NCBI GenBank assembly: GCA_019038645.1
Contig: JAHOYT010000018.1
Location: 1 to 64,000 of the forward strand
Reading direction: 5' to 3'
DNA length: 64,000 nt
Source of the DNA: Bacteroidales bacterium
GTDB taxonomy: Bacteria; Bacteroidota; Bacteroidia; Bacteroidales; UBA12077
Of the stretch, positions 40,126 to 50,527 are shown piece by piece. A model generated the notes under the pieces. It had not been told where the DNA came from. It worked only from the letters and a program-made list of their open reading frames with translations, and made no database searches. Numbering within the stretch: the first letter of the stretch is position 1; the number at the start of each line of letters is the position of its first letter. The position numbers were made by a program, and so were the translations under genes.

Positions 40126-42444
40126 ATGAAAAATAAAAACATTATAACTTCTAAAACTGCAATAAGCATAATAATTATTAGCATTATATTCTTAATATCT
40201 TCAATAATTTTTATTGCATGGAGCATTAACAAGTATAGAAGTACAGTTATTTCGAACAGTAAAAACAGCCTGTCGGTTAAAATAGATATTATTACTTACG
40301 GAATAGAAGAATTGTTAAATGAACATACAAATTCATTCACAGCACTGACCTGTGATCCTACAATTATTAGGGCCCTTTTAAATCATCATGATCATGAATT
40401 TTATAATGATTTTTGCCCTATAGAGAATATATATAAGGCTCATAAAAAAGATATAGAGGCAGTAATGTTATTTTCTACCGATGGTGAATTGATACACGGG
40501 CATAATGTAACAAACATTAATCCAAAGGATTCACTCTGTTTGTCAGAAATTGATAATGTATTAACAAAACAAAAGATTCATATAAGCAGTATTTATGACA
40601 ATATTGAAGGCAAGGCGACAATTTCAATTTCGAATCCTGTATTTTATCAAAATCAGTTTATTGGTATTTTACAATTTACCGTTTTGATTGAAACTCTAAT
40701 TAACAGGTTTATTAATCCAGCTGTACAAAAAAATACTTTAGCAATGGTATATGATTCACAAGGAAAAATGTTTTACAAACCTTGTGCATCTTTTGATGGA
40801 GAAACTGTTTATGATTTTCTAAATGAAGATAAAGATAAATATCCGGAATATGATTTTTCTGAACGGGAAGAAACTCTTATGAAAAGTGTGAAAGGTGAAT
40901 CGGGATCTGCTATTTACAAATTAACTGACAATACCGGAGAATTTGCAAAAATGATAATGGTTTATAAATCTGTAAATATAATTGATGGGATGTTTTCTAT
41001 AGCTTTGTATACAAGTTGTAATACAGTTATGGATCCGGTAAGAAGGTATTCTCATAAATTATTGTTTTTTATTTTGTTCATAATATTGATGTTTTCAATT
41101 ATTACTTTTTACTTATTCAGGTTAAAAACACGGCATATAAAATTACAAGCGGAATCCGTTTATTTAAAAAATATAGCCGAAAAAGCGAATGAAATAAACG
41201 AACAAAAAAATAACTTTAAAGCATTATACGAAGAGCATAAATCTCTAAACGAAGAACTCCATATTGCTAAAGATGAAATTGAAGAAAGCGAAAAAAAATA
41301 CAAATTACTTACTGAAAATTCTACCGATGTAATCTGGACAATGGATTTGGATTTTAATTACCTATACCTTAGCTCAAGTTCTAAAAGAATAACTAATTAT
41401 AGTCTTGAAGAAAGAAAAAAGGTTGCAAATTCTGGTTTATTTAAGGATGAATCGCTCTTAAATGCACGAACTATAATAGATGATTTATTAAAAATATACA
41501 AAAATGAACCTCACAAAGCACCTCCATTTACTTTTGAATTAGAAGGCCGGCGTAAAGACAAAACACTATTTTTTGCAGAAGTAGTAGGAAGCTTTATTAT
41601 TGATAACGGACAAATTACCGGATTGCAGGGAGCAACAAGAGATATAACTCAACGAAAAAAACTGAAAAATGAATTAATTGTAGCAAAAGAAAAAGCTGAG
41701 AGTGCAGATGCATTAAAATCAGCATTTTTAGCAAATATGAGCCACGAAATAAGAACTCCTATGAATAGCATTTTAGGATTTTCACAATTGCTTAAGAAAA
41801 AAGATCTTTCTCCTGAAAAAAGGAATAATTTTGTTGAAATTATAAATACAAATGGTAATCAGCTATTAACCATTATTAACGATATTATTGATATTTCAAA
41901 AATAGAAGCACATCAGATAAAATTAGTTGATACCAATGTTAATATTAATAAGCTATTTGATGAACTTTATACAATGTATTTCAATGAAATTAAAAGTAAA
42001 GAGAAAAAAATTAAATTAAAGATAACAAAACCTTTTAAGGAAGATTTATTTATTTTAACTGATGAAATAAGGATTAGGCAGGTGTTTTCGAACTTATTAA
42101 GTAATGCCATAAAGTTTACTCATATAGGCGAAATAGAATTCGGAGTTGAATTTTATAAAAAGGATCAGCTCCTGTTTTTTGTTAAAGATACCGGAGTCGG
42201 TATTGCAAAAAATAAACTAGAAATTATATTTGAGCGTTTTAGACAGGCTGATAGTGGTTCTACCAGACAATATGGTGGTACAGGTTTAGGACTTTCAATT
42301 TCCAAAGGCTTAATTAATTTATTAGGTGGCGATATTTGGGTCGAATCTGTTAAACAGGAATTGTCTGAGGGCGTAACTACCAAAAGTAGTACGAGCGGAA
42401 GTTCACAATTTTATTTTACAATTCCATTAAAAACAACAGGATAG
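40126..42444 (+). CDS. Sensor histidine kinase with extracytoplasmic (Cache-like) sensor and PAS
   Basis: TM1 and TM2 flank a ~260 aa sensor; [41 protein letters not shown]. Confidence 0.9.
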   Translation: MKNKNIITSKTAISIIIISIIFLISSIIFIAWSINKYRSTVISNSKNSLSVKIDIITYGIEELLNEHTNSFTALTCDPTIIRALLNHHDHEFYNDFCPIENIYKAHKKDIEAVMLFSTDGELIHGHNVTNINPKDSLCLSEIDNVLTKQKIHISSIYDNIEGKATISISNPVFYQNQFIGILQFTVLIETLINRFINPAVQKNTLAMVYDSQGKMFYKPCASFDGETVYDFLNEDKDKYPEYDFSEREETLMKSVKGESGSAIYKLTDNTGEFAKMIMVYKSVNIIDGMFSIALYTSCNTVMDPVRRYSHKLLFFILFIILMFSIITFYLFRLKTRHIKLQAESVYLKNIAEKANEINEQKNNFKALYEEHKSLNEELHIAKDEIEESEKKYKLLTENSTDVIWTMDLDFNYLYLSSSSKRITNYSLEERKKVANSGLFKDESLLNARTIIDDLLKIYKNEPHKAPPFTFELEGRRKDKTLFFAEVVGSFIIDNGQITGLQGATRDITQRKKLKNELIVAKEKAESADALKSAFLANMSHEIRTPMNSILGFSQLLKKKDLSPEKRNNFVEIINTNGNQLLTIINDIIDISKIEAHQIKLVDTNVNINKLFDELYTMYFNEIKSKEKKIKLKITKPFKEDLFILTDEIRIRQVFSNLLSNAIKFTHIGEIEFGVEFYKKDQLLFFVKDTGVGIAKNKLEIIFERFRQADSGSTRQYGGTGLGLSISKGLINLLGGDIWVESVKQELSEGVTTKSSTSGSSQFYFTIPLKTTG

Positions 42445-42661
42445 CAGTTTGTTTTAAAGTCTTAAAAATGAGTTCATAATTAATTATTCTAATAAAGATA
42501 AATTTTAACACTGAATTTGAGGGATTATCTGCTGTTATTAACAGTAAGTTATTGAGATACTTATATATAGTTCGTGTAAAACAATTATTACGATTGACAT
42601 TTAAAAATTTCTATAAATAATTTGTAAATTTAACAAAGATAAAAAAGTGGTTTTATAAATT

Positions 42662-43735
42662 ATGAAAAAAAAAATAAGGGTTTTAATTGTAGATGATTCT
42701 GCTGTTGTTAGACAAAGCCTTGCAGAGATCGTAAACTCCAGCCCTGACCTTGAAGTTATTGATACAGCTTCTGATCCATATGTAGCAGCTACGAAAATAA
42801 GAAAGGAAGTTCCGGATGTAATTACTCTCGACATTGAAATGCCGCGCATGGACGGATTAACTTTTCTTAAAAAAATTATGTCGCAACACCCAATTCCTGT
42901 TGTAATAATTTCAAGTTTAACTGCAAAAGGAACCGAAACAGCTATAAGAGCACTTGAATATGGCGCTGTTGAGATTATTACAAAACCACAAATGTATTCT
43001 AAGGATTTTATTCATGAATCAAAAGTACGAATATGCGAAGCTATTAAGGGAGCAGCTAATGCGCGTGTAAAAAGAAAGATAAAAGCAACACCTGAAATCC
43101 AGGTACAACCTAAATATACTGCCGACGCTGTTTTACCTCCTGCTATCAAACATAGTATGATAAAGACAACTGACATAGTTGTTTCTGCCGGTGCTTCAAC
43201 CGGAGGAACAGAGGCACTTACAGTTTTTCTAAAAGCTCTGCCACCTGATTCTCCTGGAATTGTTATTGTTCAGCATATGCCGGAATTATTCACAAAATCT
43301 TTTGCAGAAAGACTTAATGAATTATGTAAAATAACAGTTAAAGAAGCTGTGAATGGGGATACTGTTATAAGGGGGAGAGCGTTAATTGCTCCCGGAAATT
43401 ATCATACATTATTAAAAAGAAGTGGAGCAAAATATTATGTTGAAGTAAAGGCAGGACCATTTGTTAATCGACACAGGCCATCTGTTGATGTGCTTTTTAG
43501 ATCAACTGCCAGATATGCCGGAGCTAATTCAATCGGAATTATTATGACAGGCATGGGTGATGATGGAGCTAAGGGTTTGTTGGAAATGAAAGTGGCTGGA
43601 GCTAAAACCATTGCCCAGGATGAAAAATCCTGTATTGTTTTTGGAATGCCAAAAGAAGCAATAAAATTAAATGCTGCAGATAAAGTTTTACCACTGGACA
43701 AAATAGCATCTTATATGATAAGTGTAGCACATTAG
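42662..43735 (+). CDS. cheB: Chemotaxis protein-glutamate methylesterase CheB
   Basis: Receiver [13 protein letters not shown] / [56 protein letters not shown]. Confidence 0.96.
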   Translation: MKKKIRVLIVDDSAVVRQSLAEIVNSSPDLEVIDTASDPYVAATKIRKEVPDVITLDIEMPRMDGLTFLKKIMSQHPIPVVIISSLTAKGTETAIRALEYGAVEIITKPQMYSKDFIHESKVRICEAIKGAANARVKRKIKATPEIQVQPKYTADAVLPPAIKHSMIKTTDIVVSAGASTGGTEALTVFLKALPPDSPGIVIVQHMPELFTKSFAERLNELCKITVKEAVNGDTVIRGRALIAPGNYHTLLKRSGAKYYVEVKAGPFVNRHRPSVDVLFRSTARYAGANSIGIIMTGMGDDGAKGLLEMKVAGAKTIAQDEKSCIVFGMPKEAIKLNAADKVLPLDKIASYMISVAH

Positions 43736-43815
43736 AAAATAATGCTGGATATCCTTATTTTTTAAATCAATTTAATGTAAATTTAAAACGTTTAAACCAC
43801 TATATTTAATATATA

Positions 43816-44113
43816 ATGGAAGAAAATACTATAAATCAGGAAGAGGTTCAGTCGTCAATATCTTCAAAATCCGGACTAAGTTGGTTTTATAAAATTATTT
43901 GTTGTGTTCGGGAGTCAGGTTATATTTATTAGAAAAGTAGAAGATAAGAGAATTACTGAAGATGAATGAGAATATTGATAAATACATAGAGCTTATTGAA
44001 AAATTAACGGACAGGGATAATAAAATTTTTACCTGAAAAAATAAGAAATTTGCTGAAACGATTAATTATTTTTAATTTCCGAAAAAATATTAGATGCGAT
44101 ATATGAAAGATAG
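43816..44113 (+). pseudogene. Decayed small coiled-coil gene between cheB and the PAS/GAF gene
   Basis: MEENTINQEEVQSSISSKSGLSWFYKIICC... then frame changes/stops through VEDKRITEDE / NENIDKYIELIEKLTDRDNKIFT*KNKKFAETINYF / LISEKILDAIYER*. Confidence 0.5.
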
Positions 44114-46379
44114 AAATTCTCAAACTATAGTTTTTAAATATACCGTTAGTGGATTCGTTGTTGGGTTGTTAACCGTGTTATTTATTTTAATTATAGACTT
44201 TTTTATTAAAAAGATTAGTTTTTCGGAGATTGTTGATTTACACAGAAATAATCCGGTTTATTTAATTTTAGATTTATCTCCTTTTGTTCTTGCATTTTAT
44301 GCTTACATATCAAGTAAAAAATATGCCAATACATCTGAATCATTACATTCTTCATTAAAGTACGAATTTGATAAAAATCAAAAAATATTTCGGTTTGTCG
44401 AAAAAATAAGGTTGGGGAAAATTGGAGCTGATTATAAAGTTCAGGGATCTGATGATGTATTGGGACAATCAATTTTGGATCTAAGAGATAATCTGAAAAA
44501 TAATATTGCAGAGGAAGAAAAGAGAAGAAATGAGGATAAACAAAGAAATTGGGTTGCTGAAGGCTTAGCCAAATTTGGAGAGATACTTAGAACGGATACT
44601 GATAATCTTGAAGAATTGACGTATCGTTTAATTAGTAATTTAGTTAAGTATATAAATGCAAATCAAGGAGCCTTGTTTGTTATTGAAGATGAAAATGAAG
44701 CTGACAAACATATAAAAATGACTGCTTGTTATGCTTATGAGCGTAGGAAATATGCTGATAAAAGAGTAGAATGGGGCGAAGGAACAATAGGAACCGCAAT
44801 ATTGGAGCAAGAAACAATTTTTGTAACCGATGTTCCGAAAAGTTACGTTCATATTACTTCAGGGCTTGGTGAAGCCACCCCGGGTTGCGTGCTTGTTGTT
44901 CCTTTAAAATTTAATGACGAAGTTCACGGGGTAATAGAAATAGGAGCATTTCAGGTAATAGAGAAATATATTGTTGAGTTTGTTGAAAAAGTTGCTGAAA
45001 GTGTTGCATCTACTATATCTAATGTGAAAATAAATACACGGACAGCTAAATTATTAAAGGAGTCCCGGTTACAAGCAGAAACTTTAGCTGCTCAGGAAGA
45101 GCAAATGCGTCAGAATATGGAAGAATTGCAAGCTACGCAGGAAGAGGCTGCCCGACAAAGTGAGAAATTTGTTTCCTTCACAAATTCGGTAAATCATACA
45201 CTTATTAGAGCCGAGTACGAAAATGATGGAACATTGATTTATGCAAATACAAAGTTTCTGAAGAAGCTGGGTTATGATAAAAACTCAGATGTAGAAGGTA
45301 AAAATATATCCATGTTTATTAACGAGAAAGATAAGACCTGGTTTAACAAATTATGGGACACCCTTGCAGATGGAGGTAAGCATTTTGAAGGTGATATGAA
45401 ACACGTTACTAAACAAGGGAGGGATTTATGGACAATGTCGACCTATACATGTATGCGTAGAGATGATGGAAGTGTTGAGAAAATTTTATTTCTGGCAATA
45501 GATACAACAGATCAGAAAAAGGAAAGCTTAGATTATTTGGGACAGATAAATGCCCTTAACCGATCAACAATAAAGGTAGATTTCTTGCCAACAGGAGACG
45601 TTTTAGAATGTAATCAAAAGTTTATAGACTTAATGGAGTATCCTGTATTTGAATTAAAAGAAAAAAGCATTTTTGACTTTGTAGATAAATCAGATCTGAA
45701 TAAATTAAAGGAAATTTGGGATAAGGTAGCACAGGGTAAAGCCTGGGAAGGCACTTTGCGCCAAAGAACAAAAGAAGATAAGGATATATGGGTTAGAGTT
45801 TCTTTGTCTGCAGTAAGAGATATGTACGATGATATTGCCAAAATAATATGTATTGGTAAAGATGAGACAAAGGAAAAATTAATGGAAATTGAAACTAAAA
45901 AGCAGACCGAATTACTCAAAAAACAAGAAGAAGCCCTGCAGCAATCAAAAGTTGATCTAAAAGCACAATTAAAGCAAGCAAGAGAGGAAGTTAAGCAGCA
46001 GTTTAAAGAAATTGAAAAAGTGCAAAAAAGAACAGAGCTTACATTACAGGGTGCATCTGATGCTATAATTACATTTGATCAGGATGGAGTAATAAAATTC
46101 TTTAATAAAGCCGCCGAAGAATTATGGGAAATTGAAAGGAATATTGTCATTGGCAGAAGCATGACGAAATTATTTCCTGATGATAATTATGAAGATGATT
46201 TTATTAATTCTATATTAGACACTAAGTCGGAGAAAATTGTAGGTGAAAGAAAAGAGATAAATATAAAAAGTAAAAGTGGAGAAGATATTTCAGTTATAAT
46301 TATACTTTCAGTGGCGAGATTAGAAGGAGAAATTACGTATACCGCATTTATTCAAAATATATCGGTCGACTTCTTTTAA
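44103..46379 (+). CDS. Membrane GAF + multi-PAS signalling protein without a recognizable output domain
   Basis: Two N-terminal TM helices, GAF (GTIGTAILEQETIFVTDVPKSYVHITSGLGEATPGCVLVVPL), coiled coil AAQEEQMRQNMEELQATQEEAARQ, three PAS-like segments; ends shortly after the last PAS. Confidence 0.8.
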   Translation: MKDRNSQTIVFKYTVSGFVVGLLTVLFILIIDFFIKKISFSEIVDLHRNNPVYLILDLSPFVLAFYAYISSKKYANTSESLHSSLKYEFDKNQKIFRFVEKIRLGKIGADYKVQGSDDVLGQSILDLRDNLKNNIAEEEKRRNEDKQRNWVAEGLAKFGEILRTDTDNLEELTYRLISNLVKYINANQGALFVIEDENEADKHIKMTACYAYERRKYADKRVEWGEGTIGTAILEQETIFVTDVPKSYVHITSGLGEATPGCVLVVPLKFNDEVHGVIEIGAFQVIEKYIVEFVEKVAESVASTISNVKINTRTAKLLKESRLQAETLAAQEEQMRQNMEELQATQEEAARQSEKFVSFTNSVNHTLIRAEYENDGTLIYANTKFLKKLGYDKNSDVEGKNISMFINEKDKTWFNKLWDTLADGGKHFEGDMKHVTKQGRDLWTMSTYTCMRRDDGSVEKILFLAIDTTDQKKESLDYLGQINALNRSTIKVDFLPTGDVLECNQKFIDLMEYPVFELKEKSIFDFVDKSDLNKLKEIWDKVAQGKAWEGTLRQRTKEDKDIWVRVSLSAVRDMYDDIAKIICIGKDETKEKLMEIETKKQTELLKKQEEALQQSKVDLKAQLKQAREEVKQQFKEIEKVQKRTELTLQGASDAIITFDQDGVIKFFNKAAEELWEIERNIVIGRSMTKLFPDDNYEDDFINSILDTKSEKIVGERKEINIKSKSGEDISVIIILSVARLEGEITYTAFIQNISVDFF

Positions 46380-46515
46380 CTATTAGTATTTTAGTTGCTT
46401 AATTTTTTGTATAAATGTACCCGGATGATGTTTTTCTTCCATTAATTTTTAATATTTGTTTAAACCTTTCTGATAGAACAAAATCATATAAGTTATGTTA
46501 CTTTATAAATTTTAT

Positions 46516-48273
46516 ATGAAAAATATATTAATTTCTATTTTATTGCTTTTCCTTTTTTCATGTACAAAGGATATTAAAAAACCAGAACATTATAAACTAA
46601 TATTTGTCGAAACAAGTGATGTACACGGAGCAATTTTCGATTATGATTTTATTAATGATCGAAACACTGCAGGGTCCTTATCAAAAGTGCAAAGCTATGT
46701 TAGTGAGCTAAGAGAAATGAATAATGTTATTTTAATGGATAATGGCGACATTTTACAGGGGCAGCCAATTGTTTATTATTATAACTATGAGAATGTTTCT
46801 GGCATGCATATTTGCTCAAAAGTAATGAACTATATGCAGTACGATATAGCTACAATTGGTAATCATGATATAGAGGCCGGCCATGCTGTTTACGATAAAT
46901 TGAAAAACGAATTCAATTTTCCATGGTTAGCTGCTAATGCGGTTAAAAAATCAGATGGCACACCTTATTTTGATCCTTATAAAATAATAATTAAGGATGG
47001 TGTTAGAATCGCGGTTTTAGGGCTTATTACTCCAGGAATTCCTGATTGGTTACCAGAAGAGTTATGGTCGGGAATTGAATTTGAAGATATGGTTATTTCT
47101 GCTAGTAAATGGGTTCCGATAATTATGGAGAAAGAAAATCCTGACCTTTTAATTGGACTGTTTCATTCAGGATACGATTATACTTATGGAAATGTTAATT
47201 ATGACACTTATAAAAACAAAAATGCATCAAGAATAGTTGCTGAGCAAGTACCAGGTTTTGATGTTGTATTTGTAGGGCATGATCATTTTACATGGAACGA
47301 GAAAATTAAAAATATTAATGGCGACGAGGTTCTCGTACTTGGTCCTACAGGATCTGCAAGACAAATTGTAACTGCAAATGTTGATATGAAACTTAACGCT
47401 GAAGGAAAATATGAGAAGATTATTACAGGTAATGTTGTTGACATGAGTGCATTTAAAGCGGATTCATTATTCGACGTTGAATTTAAAAACGAATTTAAAG
47501 AGGTAAAAGAATATGTGTCAAAAGAAGTTGGTATTTTTGAAAACTCTGTTAATACTCACAAAGCCCTGTATGGACCATCGGAGTTTATGGATTTAATTCA
47601 CCAAATTCAATTGGAAATAAGTAATGCAGATATTTCTTTCGCAGCTCCGCTTTCATTTAATTCTGTTATAGAAAAAGGCCCTGTTTATGTTCGTGATATG
47701 TTTAAGCTCTATAGGTTTGAGAATTTTTTATATACAATGAACCTAACGGGCGAAGAAATTGATAAGTATCTTGAATTTTCTTATGCAAGCTGGTTTAATA
47801 CTATGACAACTGAGAATGATCATTTGCTAATATTTAAATCAGACAAGAACGGAAATCCTGAATATTCGGAAAAGTATAGTTCATATTCGTTAGTGAACAA
47901 TTATTACAATTTTGATGTTGCTTCAGGAATAAAATATATTGTGGATATTACTAAACCTGTAAACGAAAAGATAACTATATTGTCATTATCAGATAACAAT
48001 GTATTCTATACTGACAGTACCTATACAGTTGCTATTAATAGTTATAGAGGTAACGGGGGCGGTGGACATTTAACAACCGGAGTAGGTTTAAAAACTGAAG
48101 ATCTCTTAGAAAGAAGAATTAACTCTACCGATAAAGATTTACGATATTATATGATGAAGTGGATTGAGGAAAAAGGAAGTATCAATCCTGAATTTAAGAA
48201 TGAATGGTCAGTATATCCAACAGATTGGTGGTTAAAAGCAAAACTGAAAGACGAAAAATTATTAAATAATTAA
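46516..48273 (+). CDS. Bifunctional metallophosphatase/5'-nucleotidase lipoprotein
   Basis: FVETSDVHGAIFDYDF, MDNGDILQGQP, TIGNHDIEAG, VFVGHDHF; lipobox LFSC; YRGNGGGGHLTTG. Confidence 0.9.
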   Translation: MKNILISILLLFLFSCTKDIKKPEHYKLIFVETSDVHGAIFDYDFINDRNTAGSLSKVQSYVSELREMNNVILMDNGDILQGQPIVYYYNYENVSGMHICSKVMNYMQYDIATIGNHDIEAGHAVYDKLKNEFNFPWLAANAVKKSDGTPYFDPYKIIIKDGVRIAVLGLITPGIPDWLPEELWSGIEFEDMVISASKWVPIIMEKENPDLLIGLFHSGYDYTYGNVNYDTYKNKNASRIVAEQVPGFDVVFVGHDHFTWNEKIKNINGDEVLVLGPTGSARQIVTANVDMKLNAEGKYEKIITGNVVDMSAFKADSLFDVEFKNEFKEVKEYVSKEVGIFENSVNTHKALYGPSEFMDLIHQIQLEISNADISFAAPLSFNSVIEKGPVYVRDMFKLYRFENFLYTMNLTGEEIDKYLEFSYASWFNTMTTENDHLLIFKSDKNGNPEYSEKYSSYSLVNNYYNFDVASGIKYIVDITKPVNEKITILSLSDNNVFYTDSTYTVAINSYRGNGGGGHLTTGVGLKTEDLLERRINSTDKDLRYYMMKWIEEKGSINPEFKNEWSVYPTDWWLKAKLKDEKLLNN

Positions 48274-48281
48274 CTATACAA

Positions 48282-49364
48282 ATGAGAAGATTAAGTTTAA
48301 TTTCAATTGTTTTAGTTGTATTATTTTCATGTAATGAAGTTGAAAAATTAGAACAACAAACAAAAAAAGCCAAAAATATTATTTTATTAATCGGTGATGG
48401 AATGGGAGTGACTCAGATATATGCTGCAATGTCAGTTTCAGAAAAACCTTTAAGTTTTGAGAAATTTAAGCATATAGGATTTCATAAAACTCATTCCGCA
48501 ACTGATTTCGTAACAGATTCAGGAGCAGGAGGAACGGCATTATCAACAGGAAATAAAACTCGTAATAAGTGTATTTCTGTTGATACATCAGGAAATCCTC
48601 TTAAAACTATTCTGGAATATGCAGAAGAAAATCAGCTGGCAACAGGCTTGATATCAACAAGTTCAATTTTGCACGCAACACCGGCTGCATTCATCGCACA
48701 TGAACAAAGTCGTTATAATTATGAAAATATTGCCCTTGATTTTTTAGATGTCGATATTGATGTATTTATTGGTGGAGGAAAAAAACAATTTGTTGACAGA
48801 GAAGATAAATTGAATTTGATTGATTCGCTAAGAAAGAATCAATATAATGTAATCGATGGTATTAATAATTTTAACCCTGAAGCAGATGGTAAATTTGCTG
48901 TTTTTACTGCTGATGAGCATAACCCTGAATATGTTAACGGGAGAGGGGATATGTTGCCTGTATCGACCGAAAAAGCAATAAAAAGCTTAAGTAAACATGA
49001 AAAGGGATTTTTCCTTATGGTAGAAGGTTCCCAAATAGACTGGGGTGGTGAAGATAATGACATTGATTACGTCATTAATGAAACAATTGATTTTGATAAC
49101 GCAATTGCAAAAGCCCTTGAATTTGCTATTGAAGATGGAGAAACATTGGTTATTGTCACTTCCGATCATGAAACCGGAGGATTATCAATTGTTGATGGAG
49201 ATCTGGAAACAAAAACAATAATAACAGAATTTTCAATTGATTATCATACTGCAGTAATGGTTCCTGTTTTTGCATTTGGCCCAGGGGCAGAAGAGTTTGG
49301 AGGAATTTATGAAAACACAGCAATTTTTGAAAAAATGATGAAGGCTTTTGGCTTTTCAAAATAA
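48282..49364 (+). CDS. Alkaline phosphatase
   Basis: NIILLIGDGMGVTQI, VTDSGAGGTALSTG, FFLMVEGSQIDWGGEDND, VTSDHETGGLS; lipobox LFSC. Confidence 0.93.
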   Translation: MRRLSLISIVLVVLFSCNEVEKLEQQTKKAKNIILLIGDGMGVTQIYAAMSVSEKPLSFEKFKHIGFHKTHSATDFVTDSGAGGTALSTGNKTRNKCISVDTSGNPLKTILEYAEENQLATGLISTSSILHATPAAFIAHEQSRYNYENIALDFLDVDIDVFIGGGKKQFVDREDKLNLIDSLRKNQYNVIDGINNFNPEADGKFAVFTADEHNPEYVNGRGDMLPVSTEKAIKSLSKHEKGFFLMVEGSQIDWGGEDNDIDYVINETIDFDNAIAKALEFAIEDGETLVIVTSDHETGGLSIVDGDLETKTIITEFSIDYHTAVMVPVFAFGPGAEEFGGIYENTAIFEKMMKAFGFSK

Positions 49365-49391
49365 GATTTTTAAAAAAAATAAATGCAAAGA

Positions 49392-49429
49392 AAGAGCCCC
49401 GGAATATTTCCGGGGCTCTTCTTTTTTTA
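49392..49429. terminator. Strong terminator hairpin between convergent genes
   Basis: AAGAGCCCCGGAAtaTTTCCGGGGCTCTT followed by ctttttttag. Confidence 0.9.
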
Positions 49430-49441
49430 GTAAATAATTAA

Positions 49442-50527
49442 TTAATCCAGATCAACACTTCCGTATCTTGTTTCAATCTTAACAACTGATTTAGTGTTAC
49501 TGTCTTTTCCAACGAGTCCTTCAACCTGAAGCGATGTGTTTTCTTTTATTCTGCTTATTCTGTTAGGTTCATGATAATCAATGTCAGCATATTTAGCATA
49601 TCCTTTTAAATTGTAGGAAGCTCCGGGGCTAATTCCTATATCAATATTTCCATATTCATTTTCGATGTCAATTTCTTCAAAGCCTTCAGGAACATAGTCT
49701 ACGTTAATGCTACCATATCTATTGTCAAAGTCTAATTTTTTGGTTATTTCATTAAAATCAAAACCAGTATAAGCCGATGTGGTTACAAAATTAGTAACAC
49801 TTCCTATTCTGTACTCATCATATTTTGATTCGCAAACAATAGAACTTCCTTTATCAACATAAAGTTTGGAATATTTAGTTACTGCAATTAGAGCTTTGCA
49901 TTCTTCTATCTCAAGTTTAGAATATTTTAAGGTCACATTCAACCAAACGCATTTATCAATAGTTCCTTTCGAATAAGCAAGATAAACTTCACTTAATGGT
50001 TTAACATTTTCTCTTAAAATTTTATTAACTTTTAAATTACCATATTTTACAGATATTTTCGAATGTCCGGTAATTTCATTTATAAATACGCTCCCGTACT
50101 TATTTGACAAATCAAGCTTAATGTTCTTAGGAATATTTACTTTATAATCTATACTAAAATCCTTATTGTCTTTTCCAAAAGAAAAAGTGTTCCATTTACT
50201 GAATTTTTCATCAATTTCAGTAATTGCTTCAATAGTATTGCCCGACTGTTTAAATTCTACATTAATATAGTCAATAAGCTCTTTGGCTTTTTCTTCGTTT
50301 ATATGATCAACAGTTATAGTTACGTCGATACTAACTTTGTTTTTATCCCAGTTGTTAATATCAACATTTCCAAATTTGTTTTGGATAATTAAGAGAGTAT
50401 TTGCATCTGCATCGTAATCTTTGTGCAGATTCTTAGAAAATTCTTCACCAGCAGCAAATGCCGATGTAATTACTAATATTTGGACGAATATTAGTAATAA
50501 AGTGGATTTAAATTTCGGTGCTTTCAT
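49442..50527 (-). CDS. DUF4097-like adhesin/beta-solenoid secreted protein
   Basis: Signal peptide; recurring strands such as NKFGNVDINNWD, NKYGSVFIN, NRYGSINVD, NEYGNIDIG, TRYGSVDLD. Confidence 0.65.
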   Translation of the reverse strand: MKAPKFKSTLLLIFVQILVITSAFAAGEEFSKNLHKDYDADANTLLIIQNKFGNVDINNWDKNKVSIDVTITVDHINEEKAKELIDYINVEFKQSGNTIEAITEIDEKFSKWNTFSFGKDNKDFSIDYKVNIPKNIKLDLSNKYGSVFINEITGHSKISVKYGNLKVNKILRENVKPLSEVYLAYSKGTIDKCVWLNVTLKYSKLEIEECKALIAVTKYSKLYVDKGSSIVCESKYDEYRIGSVTNFVTTSAYTGFDFNEITKKLDFDNRYGSINVDYVPEGFEEIDIENEYGNIDIGISPGASYNLKGYAKYADIDYHEPNRISRIKENTSLQVEGLVGKDSNTKSVVKIETRYGSVDLD

